DNA of 49,109 bases from an uncultured Flavobacteriales bacterium (lineage in GTDB: Bacteria; Bacteroidota; Bacteroidia; Flavobacteriales_D; Sanyastnellaceae). The notes below the pieces were generated by a model. It was not told where the DNA came from and made no database searches. It saw only the letters and a list, made by a program, of their open reading frames with translations. Numbering within the stretch: the first letter of the stretch is position 1; each line of letters opens with the position of its first letter. The position numbers and the translations under genes are program-made. The stretch is from assembly GCA_943787435.1 (NCBI GenBank), contig CALSMK010000010.1, positions 1 through 49,109 on the forward strand. Reading direction: 5' to 3'. Shown here in pieces: positions 17,161-25,260 of this stretch.

Positions 17161-17318
17161 ATTCCAAGGCTTCCCCTTGGACACCAAATGGCGACTGAGG
17201 GCCTCTTCCGTCCCGTCACTGGCATCTCATCAGACCCGAGACCGATGATCAATAGCAAGGGACGAGAAGACGGGGGCTCGTGGTTATGGTTGGACGAAGG
17301 TCCCTTTTCCAATGCTGG

Positions 17319-17834
17319 TTACCGGTGTCTGTTCGACTTTCTGGCTTCCATTCGCTCAAGCATCATCCGCTTGAACTTCTTTCGGGCTTCCATGCATTTC
17401 ATGGCAAAATCAGAACCGAACTCTTCGGCCAGATCTCGGAGAAGTTTTGCCCGTTGACGGGTTTGCTCCAATTCAACAGCCAAAAGCGCTTCCAAGGCAG
17501 AATTGAACTCGGCCAAACTTTTCTTCGATGCGTCTTTGAGCTCATTTCGGAGTCTCCGCTGTTCCAACTCTAATTCAACCTGCTCATTTGCTGTCCCATT
17601 GAAAATCAGCCGAAACCGCTCAGCCTCCTTTTCGTCCAACTTCAACTCCTCTGTGATGAAGGCCAATGATATGCCTTGCATCAGAGCGCGTGATGCGGAA
17701 TCAGGTCGCTGATTCGGGTGTTCAGAAAATGAATCTTGCCGCTGCAATTGCCTCTCGGACTGCGCCGAGACAAGCGCTGTACACGACAGAAACAGCAAGG
17801 CCACAATGCACGACGAAAGGTTGCGGTTGTTCAT
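17319..17834 (-). CDS. Periplasmic Spy/CpxP-like helical protein
   Basis: 171 aa from the ATG at 17834, which puts the signal peptide NLSSCIVALLFLSCTALVSA at the N-terminus; an ATG at 17843 is also possible. The mature part is helical and highly charged: ELKLDEKEAERFRLIFN, then LELEQRRLRNELKDASKK, and a basic C-terminus (MLERMEARKSNRHR). This resembles the LTxxQ/Spy and heavy-metal-sensor proteins found next to ECF sigma factors. It is third in the sigma operon, 44 bp after the membrane protein gene. The function is inferred from layout and helix pattern only. Confidence 0.6.
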   Translation of the reverse strand: MNNRNLSSCIVALLFLSCTALVSAQSERQLQRQDSFSEHPNQRPDSASRALMQGISLAFITEELKLDEKEAERFRLIFNGTANEQVELELEQRRLRNELKDASKKSLAEFNSALEALLAVELEQTRQRAKLLRDLAEEFGSDFAMKCMEARKKFKRMMLERMEARKSNRHR

Positions 17835-17878
17835 TTCACTCATGGTGACCAGGTGGTTATTAATTTCATCCCAACGTG

Positions 17879-18196
17879 CTACCATTCCTCGTCCAGGTCA
17901 GAAAAGAAACCTTCTTCCTCGACCAACAGACCCGACAATTGAGAGACCTCCTCATCCGACAGCGCCTCCAACTGACATAAGAAAGTCTGGCACGGCTTGG
18001 TCTGAACGTCGAACATCATGGACCCCACGATGCCGATCAAAACGGCGGCGGCTGCCGCCAACCTCCACACTGGAGATCTGCGCAAATCACGGCCTTGATT
18101 CATGCCAAGCTGAACAGCTTGCCATGCCGCATCAATTTGCTCAGGCTGACAACGAAAGCCATCGTCTTTGGATGTTTGATGATTGGAATGCATCAT
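17879..18196 (-). CDS. Small single-pass membrane protein, probable anti-sigma factor
   Basis: 105 aa. A cytoplasmic N-terminus of about 40 residues, one membrane segment (WRLAAAAAVLIGIVGSMMF, about 44-62) and a short acidic periplasmic end (LLVEEEGFFSDLDEEW). It starts 28 bp after the ECF sigma factor gene on the same strand. Position and topology suggest it holds the sigma factor. There is no zinc-finger HxxxCxxC motif, so this would be a non-ZAS type. The role is inferred. Confidence 0.6.
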   Translation of the reverse strand: MMHSNHQTSKDDGFRCQPEQIDAAWQAVQLGMNQGRDLRRSPVWRLAAAAAVLIGIVGSMMFDVQTKPCQTFLCQLEALSDEEVSQLSGLLVEEEGFFSDLDEEW

Positions 18197-18224
18197 TAGG
18201 TCAACGTCATGAAAGCGACTGGGT

Positions 18225-18800
18225 TTAATGGCCGGTGATCATCTCAGCAGCTTGTTCTTGAATGAAGGACTCGATTTTCTTGCGGGCATGGTGAAAGGAA
18301 GCCTTCAATGCCCCTTCTGATTTGCGCGTCTCTTTGGCCAAGTCCGTATAGGACCGCCCATCGAAGTATCGGGCTTGAAACACCCAACGTTGTCGGGGTG
18401 GCAAAGTGGAAATCGCCGCGTGTAAACGGGCCAAAATCACATCTCCGTCAAAATCAGGTGAAGACAAAACCTGGGCTGTACGCTCCTCAAGAACGACATC
18501 CAAGGGCGCCATTCTCCTGACGTTTCTTTTGCGCGCAGCATCCACGGAAGTGTTGCGTGTGATTTTGAGCAACCATGCCACGCGTTGGGTGCGATTCCCT
18601 TCAAAAGAAGACCAAGCTTTCCAAGCTTTGATGAACACCTGTTGGGCCACGTCCTCGGCGTCCTCCCGCACCAGCAGCATCCTTCTCGACTGAGAGAGGA
18701 CCAACGCATAGTGCTGCCTCATCCAAGGCTCAAATTCAACTTCCGAAGAATTCGCCGGTTCATCCAAGTGGAAAGAAGATGATTTGCGCACTTGATTCAA
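18225..18800 (-). CDS. ECF-type RNA polymerase sigma factor
   Basis: 191 aa. Region 2 has EDAEDVAQQVFIKAWKAWSSF and the -10 recognition helix RVAWLLKITRNTSVDAARK. Region 4 has LPPRQRWVFQARYFDGRSY then DLAKETRKSEGALKASFHHA. It directs RNA polymerase to a stress or envelope regulon. It heads a three-gene unit with a small membrane protein and a Spy-like protein, resembling envelope- or metal-stress modules. The start at 18800 gives an acidic 20-residue lead before region 2. Confidence 0.9.
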   Translation of the reverse strand: MNQVRKSSSFHLDEPANSSEVEFEPWMRQHYALVLSQSRRMLLVREDAEDVAQQVFIKAWKAWSSFEGNRTQRVAWLLKITRNTSVDAARKRNVRRMAPLDVVLEERTAQVLSSPDFDGDVILARLHAAISTLPPRQRWVFQARYFDGRSYTDLAKETRKSEGALKASFHHARKKIESFIQEQAAEMITGH

Positions 18801-18822
18801 GAACGTAGCCGATCCAAGAAGT

Positions 18823-19644
18823 TTAACCGAAGGCTGATCGAATCACCTCAGAGCTCTCCGCGAACACCCCTTGAGAAGCCGCCAGGACCTCCTTACCTGA
18901 CAACATGAATCCTGGCTCAGTTTGCCCCATAAACCCAGAAGTGCTGCCTCCTGCCTCCGAGACCAATATCAAGCCAGCTGCGATGTCCCAAGGCTGAAGA
19001 CTGTATTCAAAAAAGGCATCGAACCGGCCACAGGCCACGTAAGCCAAATCAATGGCCGCAGATCCCATTCTGCGCAAGCCCCGGCTTCCTTTTGCAAAAC
19101 CAGTGAGCGCCTCCAAGTATTCCGGCATGCGCTCAAAGTCCCAGTGGGGAAAACCCGTCGCTATCAGGGCGTCTGAAAGCGCTTCTTTGGAACTGCAATG
19201 GATGCGCTCCCCATTCAAGTGTGCACCCCCGTTTTTCCATGCCGTAAAACACTCGTCCCGATTGGGGTCAAACACAACGCCTAGAATGGGGGTGTCTCCA
19301 TCCACCAACGCCACGGATACACAAAACACAGGCAGACCATGAATGAGGTTGGTTGTGCCATCCAAAGGATCGATGACCCAACGAAAACGGGCCTGATTCA
19401 CATCCCCAGCTGTTCCTTCTTCAGCCAAAAACCCAGCCTCGGGAACCAAAGCCGACAAGCCTGAGACCAACTCAGCCTCAGCTGTCTTGTCAACATGGCT
19501 CACCAAAGAGTTCAAACTTTTGACTTCGATGTCAGATTCAGACACCCTTTGGCTGAGCAGATAAGCACCGACCGGGCGAATCACCTTTTCGGCATCCTCC
19601 ACCAAAACACGCAAATCAAACGGCAGAGGATCAGGGCTTGACAT
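18823..19644 (-). CDS. suhB: Inositol-1-monophosphatase family protein (SuhB-like)
   Basis: 273 aa. A Mg2+-dependent phosphomonoesterase; substrates in the family include inositol phosphate, and E. coli SuhB also binds transcription complexes. Metal site 1 is LAEEGT (E75, E76) with WVIDPLDGTTNLIHG (D92, D95), and site 2 is the C-terminal LQPWDIAAGLILVSEAGG. It lies 16 bp after lgt. The exact substrate is not fixed by sequence. Confidence 0.9.
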   Translation of the reverse strand: MSSPDPLPFDLRVLVEDAEKVIRPVGAYLLSQRVSESDIEVKSLNSLVSHVDKTAEAELVSGLSALVPEAGFLAEEGTAGDVNQARFRWVIDPLDGTTNLIHGLPVFCVSVALVDGDTPILGVVFDPNRDECFTAWKNGGAHLNGERIHCSSKEALSDALIATGFPHWDFERMPEYLEALTGFAKGSRGLRRMGSAAIDLAYVACGRFDAFFEYSLQPWDIAAGLILVSEAGGSTSGFMGQTEPGFMLSGKEVLAASQGVFAESSEVIRSAFG

Positions 19645-19660
19645 GTTTACAATTTGAGGG

Positions 19661-20881
19661 TTACCGTCCGGAAGCTGCCGCCCGTCGGCTGACCAAAATG
19701 GCCAGGGTTAATCCGCCGAGGAAGGTGACCATGGAAATCAATTCAGCTTGAGTCAGGGTCATTCCCAAGAATCCCATTTCTGCATTGACCCGAATCTTCT
19801 CGATAAAGAAGCGCTCTAAACCATTGAACATCATGTAGACAGCAAACATGAAGCCGGGCACCCTCCAACGTTTTCGCATGGACCACAAGAATGCAAATAT
19901 TGCAGTGGCCATGATGGTCTCGTAGAGGGAAGTGGGGTAGACCCCGGGATCGAGGTAAGTCCCAAAGCCTTCAAATATGGGCCAGGGGTCATTTTCAGTG
20001 ATCAACTTCCCCGTGTATCCGGCCGGACGCGGCCCATACACCGCATTCACATTGTTTGGAAAGGGATAACTCCAGACCCAATCTGGGGCCCATGACAACC
20101 AATTCGGCTTGGGATTGGTGTTGGGGATGCCCCAGTCGCCATCCCCACTGATTTGACATCCCATCCGCCCAATCCCGTAAGCCAACATGAGAACTGGAGC
20201 TGTGGCATCGGCCAAATGCAAAAATGGCATCCGATTGCGGCGTGCATAAATGGCCACAGTCAATCCGCCAACGATCAATCCGCCATAGATCGTCAGCCCT
20301 CCGATGAAGCCTTGCAAGGAGGGCTCACGGAAAAAAGCGACCATCTCATCTGGGTACTCCAACAGATGGAAAAACTTGGCCCCAAGAATGCCACCAATCG
20401 CAGCCACCATGGTGATGCTTCCTGTCCTTTCCCAAGGGTGCACCATTACCGATTTTTGCTCAGGCGTGTCCAAGCGCTGCTTCATGTCTTCTCGCCACCT
20501 CAGCACGCCAAACACTACGGCGCCAAGAATGCCCAGCAGGGGATAGCCGTCTCCACTGAACAAATGCCTCTGAGGAGGGGAGATGCCCGTAAAAAGATCC
20601 GAGGCATTCAACAACAACCACAGCACCTTCCAGCCCAATAAAAACCCAAGCAGGGCGCTGGAAATCCAAGTCAGCGGACCCTCAGCTTTGCCCACCCACA
20701 CTTGTTTTTGAGTGGGCTTCATCAAGCCTTCTTTTTCTTTGCGCAGCAATTCTTTTCGAAGCAACGCACTGGCCACGACAAACGCCAAGGCCACCATCAA
20801 TCCAAATGAATTGACCAGCTTGAGCGCCGAGATTTCGATGCCAAACAGGTCTTGGAAAAGGAAATAAAGATTGGGATACAC
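19661..20881 (-). CDS. lgt: Prolipoprotein diacylglyceryl transferase, extended form
   Basis: 406 aa. Lgt transfers diacylglycerol from phosphatidylglycerol to the lipobox Cys of prolipoproteins. It is a multi-pass membrane protein; the signature region is YGIGRMGCQISGDGDWG, preceded by GGLTIYGGLIVGG. It is longer than E. coli Lgt (about 290 aa), with an added loop around 150-175 and a cytoplasmic stretch LRKEKEGLMKPTQKQ, both common in Bacteroidota. The start is GTG at 20881, 23 nt after the mtaB stop. Confidence 0.93.
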   Translation of the reverse strand: MYPNLYFLFQDLFGIEISALKLVNSFGLMVALAFVVASALLRKELLRKEKEGLMKPTQKQVWVGKAEGPLTWISSALLGFLLGWKVLWLLLNASDLFTGISPPQRHLFSGDGYPLLGILGAVVFGVLRWREDMKQRLDTPEQKSVMVHPWERTGSITMVAAIGGILGAKFFHLLEYPDEMVAFFREPSLQGFIGGLTIYGGLIVGGLTVAIYARRNRMPFLHLADATAPVLMLAYGIGRMGCQISGDGDWGIPNTNPKPNWLSWAPDWVWSYPFPNNVNAVYGPRPAGYTGKLITENDPWPIFEGFGTYLDPGVYPTSLYETIMATAIFAFLWSMRKRWRVPGFMFAVYMMFNGLERFFIEKIRVNAEMGFLGMTLTQAELISMVTFLGGLTLAILVSRRAAASGR

Positions 20882-20904
20882 AGGCCAAATAATGTGGGGG
20901 TAAG

Positions 20905-22236
20905 TTAAGGGGAGACCACCCGGCCTTGGACGCGACCTTCAGACATCCTTCCAAGCTCAACAGGAACCACATCCCCAGCTGAACAACCCACTCCATCGGC
21001 CACAGCCACCCTCACATACTCAGGCGTGTAGCCACTTCTCCTGCCTTGCTCATCCAAGTCTGACTCCAGGAGCACAGGACGCACTTGTCCTTCAAATTTG
21101 GCGGCATGGGCCCACTGCATTTTCATGCTGACTTGCTGCAGCATTTTGTTGCGGGCTTTTCGCTCCGAGACAGGGACCACATCGTCAATTCTCAAAGCTG
21201 TTGTCTTGGCCCTTTCGCTGTAGGTGAACACATGCAAGTAAGAGGCGGGAAGTCCCAACAAGAAGTCGCGCGTGGTGGCAAAATGTGCCTCCGACTCACC
21301 TGGGAAACCCACAATCACATCGATTCCAATGCCCGCCTGCGGCATGAGGTCGACAATGAGATTCAGCCGGTCTCTGTACAAGTCGGTTCTGTACCTCCGT
21401 CGCATTGCAGCCAACACTTCATCGCTTCCACTTTGAAGAGGAATGTGGAAGTGGGGTTGAAATTTTTCAGATTGGGCCACAAATTCAATCAACTCCTCGG
21501 TCAATAAGTTGGGCTCTATGGAACTGATTCGATACCGACTCACGTCCCTCAATTGCGCATCCGACTCCAAGGCCTTGCAAAGCTCGAGCAATGTTTCGTT
21601 TTGAGCCTTGCCAAAGTCACCAATGTTGACCCCAGTCAACACCACCTCCTTCGCCCCAGCATCGGCTGCCTTTCTGGCTTCAGCCAGCGTAGTGGCGATG
21701 TCGGCACTGCGGGAGCGACCGCGGGCCAGTGGGATGGTGCAAAAAGCACAGAAATAGTCGCACCCATCTTGGACCTTGAGGAAACTTCGTGTTCGATCTC
21801 CTGAACTGACCGCTGGGTGGAAAGCATGCACGTCGCGAATTTCGCCGCGTTGAATCACGACGGATTCGTCCCCTTCAGATTTCCGCTTGCGGTGTTCATC
21901 CAAATGCCCGGCCAAGTTGAATTTCTCCTGGGCCCCCAACACAAGGTCTACCCCCTCAATCTCTGAAATCTCTTTGGGCTTGAGTTGTGCATAGCAACCA
22001 ATCACGGCCACAAAAGAATCCGGATTGGCAGACTTCGCCCTTCTCACGATGTTCCGACACTTGGCGTCGGCGTGGTCGGTGACACTGCACGTATTGACCA
22101 CCACAACATCGGGTCTGTCATGCATGGCCACTCGGGCATAACCCGCTTCGCCCAAGCTTTTTCCCAAAGCACTGCTCTCAGAAAAGTTCAGCTTGCAGCC
22201 CAAAGTCTCAAATGCCACACGGCCATGGTTTGCCAT
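20905..22236 (-). CDS. mtaB: tRNA (N6-L-threonylcarbamoyladenosine(37)-C2)-methylthiotransferase
   Basis: 443 aa. MtaB is a radical-SAM enzyme that adds a methylthio group to t6A37 in tRNA. N-terminal UPF0004 Cys ligands are C14, C50 and C81. The radical-SAM cluster is C159/C163/C166 (GCDYFCAFCTIPLARGRSRS). A TRAM-like RNA-binding end follows from about 385. The motif pattern TLGCKLNFSES favours MtaB over MiaB or RimO. The upstream enzyme of the same base, TsaC, is also in this window (43735-44334). The ATG at 22236 follows a near-consensus -7 box by 4 nt. Confidence 0.92.
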   Translation of the reverse strand: MANHGRVAFETLGCKLNFSESSALGKSLGEAGYARVAMHDRPDVVVVNTCSVTDHADAKCRNIVRRAKSANPDSFVAVIGCYAQLKPKEISEIEGVDLVLGAQEKFNLAGHLDEHRKRKSEGDESVVIQRGEIRDVHAFHPAVSSGDRTRSFLKVQDGCDYFCAFCTIPLARGRSRSADIATTLAEARKAADAGAKEVVLTGVNIGDFGKAQNETLLELCKALESDAQLRDVSRYRISSIEPNLLTEELIEFVAQSEKFQPHFHIPLQSGSDEVLAAMRRRYRTDLYRDRLNLIVDLMPQAGIGIDVIVGFPGESEAHFATTRDFLLGLPASYLHVFTYSERAKTTALRIDDVVPVSERKARNKMLQQVSMKMQWAHAAKFEGQVRPVLLESDLDEQGRRSGYTPEYVRVAVADGVGCSAGDVVPVELGRMSEGRVQGRVVSP

Positions 22237-22240
22237 GTTG

Positions 22241-22248
22241 CGAAATTA
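22241..22248 (-). promoter_or_regulatory. -7 promoter box TAATTTCG, 4 nt before mtaB start
   Basis: Five of the six fixed positions of TAnnTTTG match on the minus strand; the spacer is CAAC and then ATG. Same geometry as gcvT, clpS and glnS. Confidence 0.4.
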
Positions 22249-22348
22249 AGTGCAACCAATTGGCTTCAGCTTTGTTAATGCAGGTGGACGTCGACAAAAT
22301 GTCTCCCATGTATAGATGTATATTGTCGGCCTGCAAAACCTTGAAAGG

Positions 22349-25195
22349 ATGAACCAAACCCGCTTTCCCCTCGTGGCCATGCTGATGCTGATCGGCATCG
22401 TGTCTCACGCACAGACTTTTAATCTATCCACTGAGTTGCTGGGAGGATCCTTCAACAGTGGGGGGCCCATCGGCTTTATCGACGTGGACAACGATGGCTT
22501 GGACGACGTGGTATTGTTCGACCAAGGGGAAGACGTGAACGTCATGTACCAGACAGCATCTGGTTTTACCAAGGTCCATTACGGCCCCATTAGCGACCAA
22601 AACCAATGGGGGGCTTGCATTGGCGACATCGACAACGATGGAACCAAAGAGATTTTTGCAGGCGGAAGCTATGATGGGGTGCACTTGATGCACTTCGGAG
22701 CTGGAGAAAGCTATTCCATCGACGATCTCGACAATGGCTCCATGTTCATGCAAGCGTGCAACATGGCGGACCTTGACAACGATGGCGTTCTCGACGCCTT
22801 TGGCTGCCACGACGACGCCCTCAGCCGCACATGGAAGGGCTCTGAATCGAGTATGCCCATGAACGACTTGGATCTCATTCCCCTCACGAGCTACGATTAC
22901 AGTGACTATCCAAGCACCGACCACAGTGGCAACTACGGCACGGTGTTTTCAGATTTTGACAGCGATGGTGACGTGGACTTGTTCATCGCCAAGTGCCGCC
23001 AGTTCGTCAACGACCCACAAGACCCTCGCAGAATCAACCAGCTCTGGATCAACGATGGCCAAGGAGGTTGGACCGAAGAGGCTTTGGAGCGCGGTCTGGT
23101 TTTCTACGAGCAAAGTTGGACAGCCGACTTTGGCGACATCGACAACGATGGAGACATGGACATTGCGGTGACCAACCACAGCGCATCCGTTTTCTTGCTC
23201 GAAAATGATGGCAACGGCTACTACACAGACATCACCTCAGGCAGCGGAATGGAAGTCAGCGGTTTCTTCCTCCAAAGCAAGTTTGTGGACTTTGACAATG
23301 ACGGGTTCCTCGACTTTATCACCTCAGGGGACAACAGCTCCAATTACTACTTCAAAGGCAATGGAGACGGCACATTCGAGGAATTGGCTTGGCCATTCTC
23401 TTACGACGACGCCATGTTGAGCTTCGCCACAGGAGACTTTGGAAACGACGGTCAAATTGACTTGATCGCCAGTCATGGCAATGGGTATGTAACCGCTGAC
23501 AACAACAATCCCGATCAACTCTACATCAACGAAGGCAACGACAACCATTGGATGACCTTTGACCTGCAGGGCATCATTTCCAACAGTGACGCCGTCGGTG
23601 CGCAAATCGCACTGTACGGCCCTTGGGGCATTCAATTGCGCGACGTCAGGGCAGGAGAGAGCTATGGCATCACATGCTCCACCCACGCCCACTTTGGATT
23701 GGGCACTGCAGAGTACGCAGACAGCGCAGTGGTTCAATTCCCGAGTGGATTTTCCACCACACTCGTCAATCCAGCCATCGACACCTTCCACAATGTGATT
23801 GAAGCTCCCTGCATTGTGGATGCTTTTGAAGTGACCCTGGAAGGACAGCCAGTCATCTGCCCTGGAGAAACCGTCACTTTAAGCGCACCGACAGGCTACA
23901 ACAGCTACGCTTGGAGCAACGGTGTAGAAGGCGAAACCATCACCGTGGGTGAAACTGGAAACTTCACCGTCTTGGTTTATGACGAAGAAGGCTGTGCTGG
24001 AATCTCCAATTCCATCTCCATTGAAGTCTACCAACCAGAAGTGCCCACAATCTCCATCGATGGCGAGCTCAAGCTCTGCGACGGAGAAAGCGTGACCCTC
24101 ATTTGCAGCTCAGCTCCTGAATACACGTGGAGCACTGGCTCAACCGATCAAGCCATTCAAATCACGGAAGCTGGAACCTACAGCGTGGCCATTGCTGGAG
24201 AATGTGCAGAGCCCACTTCATCGGAGGATGTCACTGTGGAATTGTTCAGCACCCCTGGAACACCCGTGGTGGAAGATGAGGCGTTGACCGAACCTGCCAG
24301 CACCACTCTGGAGTTCACAGGAACTGAATTGCACTGGTACGAAAGCGAAACCGCAGAGACCCCCATCTATGTGGGCAACAGCTACACCACGCCTGTTTTG
24401 AACGAGACCACAACCTTGTGGGTGGAAGACGTGATCAACCACGGCTTGGAGAGCGCAATGGGTGGCTCCTCCAACCAAAGCGAAGGTCAATACCACAACA
24501 ACAGCAATTACTGGTTGCGCTTTGATGCATACCAGCCCCTGGTCGTGAACAGCGTAAAGGTTTTTGCCGATGGAGAAGGAGAGCGCACGTTTGCCGCCAT
24601 CAACGCAGAAGGAACCATCCTCGATCAAGTCACCGTCAATGTGCCAGATGGAGAAAGCGTGGTGACCATCGACTTGGAAGTGCCCGAAGGTGTGGCCCAT
24701 GGATTGCGCACATTGGACAACAACCCTCAACTCTGGAGAGATGGCCAAGGAAGCGACTTGAACTACCCTTACGAGTTGGGAGATTTGGCGACCATCACCT
24801 CCAGCAGCGTGAACAACCCCAACAACGCCACCAATTACTACTACTTCTTCTACGATTGGACCGTGAGTACGCAGGGTGTCGCTTGTGCATCGGACCGGGT
24901 ACCCGTCACAGTGAGCATCACCGCTGTGGGCGTGGCAGACATCCATCCTCTCGATGGTGGATTGTCGTTGTTCCCCAACCCATCCAATGGTCAAGTTCAA
25001 TTGAAGTGGGACGTGACTTCAGGATCGGCCCTTTGTGAGGTCATCGATGCCTCAGGTCGCGTGCTTTATAGCCGCCAAGCTGCAGGCCCTGCTCAATTGG
25101 GCACGCTTGACTTGACCGGATTGCCCAAAGGGGTTCACATTTTGAAACTGACCCAGGACGGACGCACAGCCACTGCCCGTGTGGTTCTGCGTTAA
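22349..25195 (+). CDS. Secreted FG-GAP/UnbV (ASPIC) protein with T9SS type A sorting tail
   Basis: 948 aa from the ATG at 22349 (signal peptide MNQTRFPLVAMLMLIGIVSHA). Repeats of the D-x-D-N/G-D-G type run through residues 40-400, for example FIDVDNDGLDDVV, DIDNDGDMDIAV and DFDNDGFLDFIT; these form FG-GAP beta-propeller blades with calcium sites. A UnbV/ASPIC domain follows (DAVGAQIALYGPWG to VVQFPSG). Ig-like Cys-containing repeats such as CPGETVTLSAPTGYNSYAWSN come next. The last 75 residues are a T9SS type A signal: LSLFPNPSNGQVQLKW, ending in the basic TARVVLR. It has a hairpin terminator just downstream. Confidence 0.88.
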   Translation: MNQTRFPLVAMLMLIGIVSHAQTFNLSTELLGGSFNSGGPIGFIDVDNDGLDDVVLFDQGEDVNVMYQTASGFTKVHYGPISDQNQWGACIGDIDNDGTKEIFAGGSYDGVHLMHFGAGESYSIDDLDNGSMFMQACNMADLDNDGVLDAFGCHDDALSRTWKGSESSMPMNDLDLIPLTSYDYSDYPSTDHSGNYGTVFSDFDSDGDVDLFIAKCRQFVNDPQDPRRINQLWINDGQGGWTEEALERGLVFYEQSWTADFGDIDNDGDMDIAVTNHSASVFLLENDGNGYYTDITSGSGMEVSGFFLQSKFVDFDNDGFLDFITSGDNSSNYYFKGNGDGTFEELAWPFSYDDAMLSFATGDFGNDGQIDLIASHGNGYVTADNNNPDQLYINEGNDNHWMTFDLQGIISNSDAVGAQIALYGPWGIQLRDVRAGESYGITCSTHAHFGLGTAEYADSAVVQFPSGFSTTLVNPAIDTFHNVIEAPCIVDAFEVTLEGQPVICPGETVTLSAPTGYNSYAWSNGVEGETITVGETGNFTVLVYDEEGCAGISNSISIEVYQPEVPTISIDGELKLCDGESVTLICSSAPEYTWSTGSTDQAIQITEAGTYSVAIAGECAEPTSSEDVTVELFSTPGTPVVEDEALTEPASTTLEFTGTELHWYESETAETPIYVGNSYTTPVLNETTTLWVEDVINHGLESAMGGSSNQSEGQYHNNSNYWLRFDAYQPLVVNSVKVFADGEGERTFAAINAEGTILDQVTVNVPDGESVVTIDLEVPEGVAHGLRTLDNNPQLWRDGQGSDLNYPYELGDLATITSSSVNNPNNATNYYYFFYDWTVSTQGVACASDRVPVTVSITAVGVADIHPLDGGLSLFPNPSNGQVQLKWDVTSGSALCEVIDASGRVLYSRQAAGPAQLGTLDLTGLPKGVHILKLTQDGRTATARVVLR

Positions 25196-25216
25196 TCCAT
25201 TTTAACTTCATTCAAG

Positions 25217-25255
25217 GACCCCGCCCGGCAACGACGCGGGGTTCTTTGTTTCTTA
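25217..25255 (+). terminator. Rho-independent terminator after the FG-GAP/UnbV gene
   Basis: Perfect 7-bp stem ACCCCGC (25218-25224) / GCGGGGT (25236-25242), extended by a G-T pair, with an 11-nt loop, then a T-rich tract TTCTTTGTTTCTT. It separates the UnbV gene from the cytochrome gene. Confidence 0.8.
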
Positions 25256-25260
25256 CACCC

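Noticed and set aside
17163-17181. Hairpin TCCAAGG/CCTTGGA after msrB
   Set aside because: The stem is short and has no T-run on either strand, so it does not qualify as a terminator. The 158-bp gap to 17318 shows no gene.
22319-22326. TATATTGT as a promoter box for the UnbV gene at 22349
   Set aside because: The T-T-T-G part does not match and a TTTG upstream is about 48 bp away, far from the 19-21 bp spacing.
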